Below are positions 5,589 to 8,046 of a stretch of 8,046 nt of DNA, one piece after another. Source of the stretch: an uncultured Clostridia bacterium. Lineage in GTDB: Bacteria; Bacillota; Clostridia; Christensenellales; Borkfalkiaceae. The stretch spans positions 1 to 8,046 of the forward strand of contig CALWBJ010000190.1 in assembly GCA_944376035.1 (NCBI GenBank), read 5' to 3'. The translations under genes and the position numbers were made by a program. Every line of letters starts with the position of its first letter. Position 1 is the stretch's first letter. The notes below the pieces were generated by a model. That model did no database searches. It was not told where the DNA came from and was given only the letters and a program-made list of their open reading frames with translations.

Positions 5589-6512
5589 GTGATAGAAATA
5601 AAAGGCATATACAAAAACTTCGGAAAATTGCAGGTATTGAAAGGAGTATCCTGTAATATTGAAAAAGGCGAAAAAGTTGTTATAGTAGGGCCTTCGGGGA
5701 GCGGAAAAAGCACAATGCTGAGATGTATGAATCTTCTTGAAATTCCCACTTACGGCGAAGTGTGGCTGGAAGGAAAAATTCTTACTCCCGTAGATCCCTA
5801 TTTACACAAGGATATAATTACGAAGTCAAAGACGTTTAAACAGTTGGCAGAAAAGGAAAGATCGGAGAATTCCGGATTGACGGACGAAGAAATATCTTCA
5901 AAAATAATAGCCGAAATAAAGAAAAATGATCTTCTTAAAAAATATGAGGGGCGTGAATTTGCCAAGGCGGTTAAAGAATTATATAAATCCAACTATATAA
6001 AGACAAACCTTGCCAGAAGAAAGATGGGCATGGTGTTTCAGCATTTTAATCTTTTCAATAATCTGACGATATTGGACAATCTTACGCTTGCTCCCGTAAA
6101 ACTTAAAATAAAGACCAAAGAACAGGCGGAAGAAAAAGCAATGCAACTTTTAAAGCGGATAGGTCTTGAAGATAAAGCGAAAGAATATCCTTCCAAACTT
6201 TCGGGCGGACAAAAGCAGCGCGTTGCGATTGTCCGCGCGCTTGCGATGGAACCTGACGTGATGCTTTTTGACGAACCGACCAGTGCGCTCGATCCTGAAA
6301 TGGTAGGAGAAGTTCTGTCTCTTATGAAAGAACTTGCGGAAGAAGGGATGACTATGGTTGTAGTTACTCACGAAATGGGGTTTGCGAGAGAAGTGGCGTC
6401 GAGGGTGCTTTTTATGGACGGCGGAATAATAAAAGAAGAAAATAATCCTAAGGAATTTTTTACGGCTCCAAAAGATGAAAGGCTCAAAGAATTTTTGTCG
6501 AAAATACTCTGA
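5589..6512 (+). CDS. Amino acid ABC transporter ATP-binding protein (GlnQ/HisP family) with a ~70-residue insertion
   Basis: This is the ATPase that powers the importer. All catalytic motifs are intact: Walker A GPSGSGKST (residues 34-42), Q-loop MGMVFQHFNLF (146-156, Gln151), signature LSGGQKQR (204-211), Walker B VMLFDEPTSALD (224-235), and the H-loop His261 in VVVTHEMGF. At 307 residues it is longer than the usual 240 or so. The excess is a charged, probably helical stretch from about residue 68 to 141 (VDPYLHKDIITKSKTFKQL... to NYIKTNLA), placed between the LEGK strand after Walker A and the RRKMGMVFQ strand. Nothing is broken: both flanks rejoin the family in frame. The start is GTG 5589, with AGGAGA ending eight bases upstream (5575-5580). 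The gene is 24 nt behind the permease and shares its operon. Confidence 0.95.
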   Translation: MIEIKGIYKNFGKLQVLKGVSCNIEKGEKVVIVGPSGSGKSTMLRCMNLLEIPTYGEVWLEGKILTPVDPYLHKDIITKSKTFKQLAEKERSENSGLTDEEISSKIIAEIKKNDLLKKYEGREFAKAVKELYKSNYIKTNLARRKMGMVFQHFNLFNNLTILDNLTLAPVKLKIKTKEQAEEKAMQLLKRIGLEDKAKEYPSKLSGGQKQRVAIVRALAMEPDVMLFDEPTSALDPEMVGEVLSLMKELAEEGMTMVVVTHEMGFAREVASRVLFMDGGIIKEENNPKEFFTAPKDERLKEFLSKIL

Positions 6513-6566
6513 TATTTAAATATTCGGGTATAACTGAAAGATTAAAATATATAAGTGAGATTCAGA

Positions 6567-7103
6567 ATGAAATATTATTTAAAAGAAAACTATAAAGCCG
6601 GAGAAGCGATATATAAGACAAGCGTTGATATAACCGAAAAAGACGGAACAATAAAATTCTTTTTTGAGGCGGAAAACAGCAAGTGTTACTGTCCTTATAA
6701 CAAATATAATGAAGAATTGTTTGAAGGGGACGTATGCGAGGTGTTCATAGGCTCGGATCCTTTAAGGGAGATATATTATGAAATAGTGCTCGCGCCCAAT
6801 AATACGTTATTTCTCGCCAGAGTAACCGACAGAGGAAATAGAGATTACGATATTGACCATATTGATAAAAAAGACTGTTTCGTAGAATATCATGCAGGAA
6901 AAACCGAAAAAGGATATTTTGCCGAGTTTAAATTTAAACTTCAAGACATACGAACGGGCGACGGAGAAATTATTTTCAACGCATTCAGGATAGATACGGA
7001 CGGAGAATATCCTGAGAAACATCTTTTTGCACTCAATCCCTCTCTTAGAGATACTTTTCACTATACTCCTGCAATGGTGAAACTCAAAGATTATTTAAAA
7101 TAA
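6567..7103 (+). CDS. Carbohydrate-binding family 9-like (CBM9/DOMON-type) protein
   Basis: This 178-residue beta-rich protein resembles the CBM9-like proteins of Bacillota. Recognisable features are the GDVCEVFIGSDP block (residues 54-65), the following YYEIVLAPNNTLFLARV strand pair, the GYFAEFKFKL strand, and the family-like ending LFALNPSLRDTFHYTP. There is no signal peptide, membrane segment or catalytic motif, so it is presumably cytoplasmic. A sugar- or ligand-binding role is family-level inference and the ligand is unknown. The frame extends to a GTG at 6555; ATG 6567 is preferred because the weak site GTGAG (6555-6559) is spaced correctly before it. It lies 54 nt after the ATPase with no terminator between, so co-transcription with the importer is likely. 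The terminator at 7311 follows. Its link to amino acid uptake is unclear. Confidence 0.72.
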   Translation: MKYYLKENYKAGEAIYKTSVDITEKDGTIKFFFEAENSKCYCPYNKYNEELFEGDVCEVFIGSDPLREIYYEIVLAPNNTLFLARVTDRGNRDYDIDHIDKKDCFVEYHAGKTEKGYFAEFKFKLQDIRTGDGEIIFNAFRIDTDGEYPEKHLFALNPSLRDTFHYTPAMVKLKDYLK

Positions 7104-7310
7104 GGCATTAAATTAGAATATATAAAAAATGTATAATACAATAATATTATGTAATTTAAATTGTAAATAACGAGAATAATAGTATTATTGAAATGATTTT
7201 CAGTTAATTAAATTAAAATGTTTATAAATTTCAGTTGTAAAGTTGAAATAAGTTACAGTTAAAAATTCACTATAAATATTAGAAAAAACTGAAATGTTAT
7301 TCTAATTTTA
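7104..7310. other. AT-rich intergenic region with no recognisable gene
   Basis: About 200 bases, nearly all A/T. It contains short palindromes, ATAATATTAT (7141-7150) and AATAATA-G-TATTATT (7175-7189), and several CAGTT repeats, including the inverted pair ATTTCAGTT (7228-7236) and AACTGAAAT (7287-7295). I see no coding frame, promoter with good spacing, or RNA motif here. It is probably the 3' untranslated part of the importer transcript. Confidence 0.5.
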
Positions 7311-7339
7311 CGCGCGGGCTAAATGCCCGCGCGCTTTTT
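7311..7339 (+). terminator. GC-rich intrinsic terminator of the importer operon
   Basis: CGCGCGGGC (7311-7319) pairs perfectly with GCCCGCGCG (7325-7333) across the loop TAAAT, followed by CTTTTT (7334-7339). It lies 208 nt after the CBM9-like stop, with T-run orientation for plus-strand transcripts. The loop contains the stop codon of the convergent AraC gene, and the 3' arm and T-run encode its last residues. Confidence 0.92.
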
Positions 7340-8046
7340 GTAAGCAGAGGGAGTTGAAAGAGCAAACTTCTTAAAAGTTTTGGAAAAATAATTAGGAGTG
7401 TCAAAACATAGGTTTTCCGCGATTTCTTTTACAGACATGTCGGTTTCGCGGAGCATCTGCTTGGCTTTTTCGATTTTCAGGGCGGTAAGATATTCCATTA
7501 CGCTTTTGCCGGTTGATTGTTTGAACTCTTTGAAAATATACGCGCGGCTGTAACTTAAAAGCGAACATATCTGATCTATTGAAATGCGTGAGTGTATATT
7601 CTTTTCGAGTATGGAAATAACTTCGTCAACGAGTTTGCTGTCAAGTTGGTTTTTATAAAGGAAGATCTCGTTACCGGTGTCCGTTTCCGTAAGTGAGCGC
7701 ATTATGTTTATAAGCATTATTTCGAGTTGGTTTTTTATGAGTTGTTCTCCGCCGAGTGTCGGAGATGGCAGAAGTTTCATTTTTTTAGTTTCCGGATCGG
7801 AATAAGGCATATCGAAAGTTTTTTTCGCTTCTTCTATAATGGAATAAACATACTTGACGTTTTTTTTGGAAAGTTTTATTTTTTTACCTTCAAAAAAGCG
7901 CATTACATCCGAACGGCATTCAAAACAAATAACGAATACGTTGGGAGCAGACTGTCCGTCGGTGGAAAGAGAATGAGGCTCGTCCGGCTTATGAAAAATC
8001 ATTTCTCCCTGACGGAGCATTATTTCCTTTCCGTAAGAAGCGCAAA
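7319..8046 (-). CDS. AraC-family transcriptional regulator (5' end outside window)
   Basis: The frame is open to the right edge, giving about 241 residues of a usual 280-300. The visible N-terminal part, LRQGEMIFHKPDEPHSL, is the end of the cupin-like ligand-binding domain (metal- or ligand-shaping PxxxH turn). A helical middle follows, then the C-terminal DNA-binding domain with two helix-turn-helix units: SIDQICSLLSYSRAYIFKEF...TG and VKEIAENLCFDTPNYFSKTFKKF, ending PSAYKKRAGI. An ATG at 8020 with AAAGGA just upstream could look like a start, but the codons before it (CASYGKEI) continue the cupin pattern, so a partial gene is more likely. Regulators of this type usually respond to sugars or related metabolites. 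It is convergent with the CBM9-like gene. Its targets cannot be deduced from this window. Confidence 0.92.
   Translation of the reverse strand, partial: CASYGKEIMLRQGEMIFHKPDEPHSLSTDGQSAPNVFVICFECRSDVMRFFEGKKIKLSKKNVKYVYSIIEEAKKTFDMPYSDPETKKMKLLPSPTLGGEQLIKNQLEIMLINIMRSLTETDTGNEIFLYKNQLDSKLVDEVISILEKNIHSRISIDQICSLLSYSRAYIFKEFKQSTGKSVMEYLTALKIEKAKQMLRETDMSVKEIAENLCFDTPNYFSKTFKKFALSTPSAYKKRAGI

Noticed and set aside
5790..6014. ATPase insertion as a sign of a pseudogene or mobile intron
   Set aside because: The frame is open throughout, both flanks rejoin the family precisely, and no intron or element features are seen.
7228..7295. ATTTCAGTT/AACTGAAAT inverted pair as an operator or RNA structure
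   Set aside because: The arms are only 9 bp and AT-rich, with a 50-nt gap and no promoter nearby; chance is likely.

Overview
The window is an AT-rich stretch of bacterial chromosome, most likely from Bacillota of the class Clostridia, probably an uncultured gut or host-associated lineage. The signs are low GC, GGAGG-type ribosome sites on the plus-strand genes, A/T-flanked intrinsic terminators, a Gram-positive type lipobox on a solute-binding lipoprotein, and the mix of families (DegV, Amidase_6, XRE regulator with a membrane tail). I see no insertion sequence, phage gene, CRISPR array, tRNA or rRNA. The lineage is an inference from style, not from a marker search.

Layout. (1) Bases 1-1057 (+) are the C-terminal half of RecG helicase, cut by the left edge. 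(2) A strong bidirectional terminator at 1198-1242 separates it from a convergent XRE regulator with four membrane segments (1337-1933, -), whose promoter places the start of transcription at its start codon. (3) A divergent intergenic region with three TACCG-type elements leads into a DegV/FakB fatty-acid-binding protein (2133-2984, +), which has its own good promoter. (4) A convergent Amidase_6 protein (3231-3728, -) carries, inside its own 3' coding end, a hairpin plus T-run oriented as the degV terminator. (5) A divergent intergenic region with an 11-bp inverted repeat, ARG-box-like half-sites and a perfect TTGACA-N17-TATAAT promoter leads into a polar amino acid ABC importer operon: lipoprotein receptor (3983-4831), permease (4872-5564) and ATPase (5589-6512). 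A CBM9-like protein (6567-7103) follows and is probably co-transcribed. (6) The operon ends at a GC-rich terminator (7311-7339) that overlaps the end of a convergent AraC-family regulator (7319-8046, -), cut by the right edge.

The most interesting object is the ABC importer. The receptor reads as a natural circular permutation of the SBP_bac_3 fold: the segment that normally closes the domain at the C-terminus (LTSEEYVFAVKTG to IVESFF) sits directly after the lipid-anchored cysteine, and the protein stops where that segment would normally begin. Its ATPase carries an insertion of about 70 charged residues between the Walker A region and the Q-loop. The two oddities in one operon suggest a distinct importer subfamily. 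The reading is direct from sequence motifs; structure prediction and family searches would settle it.
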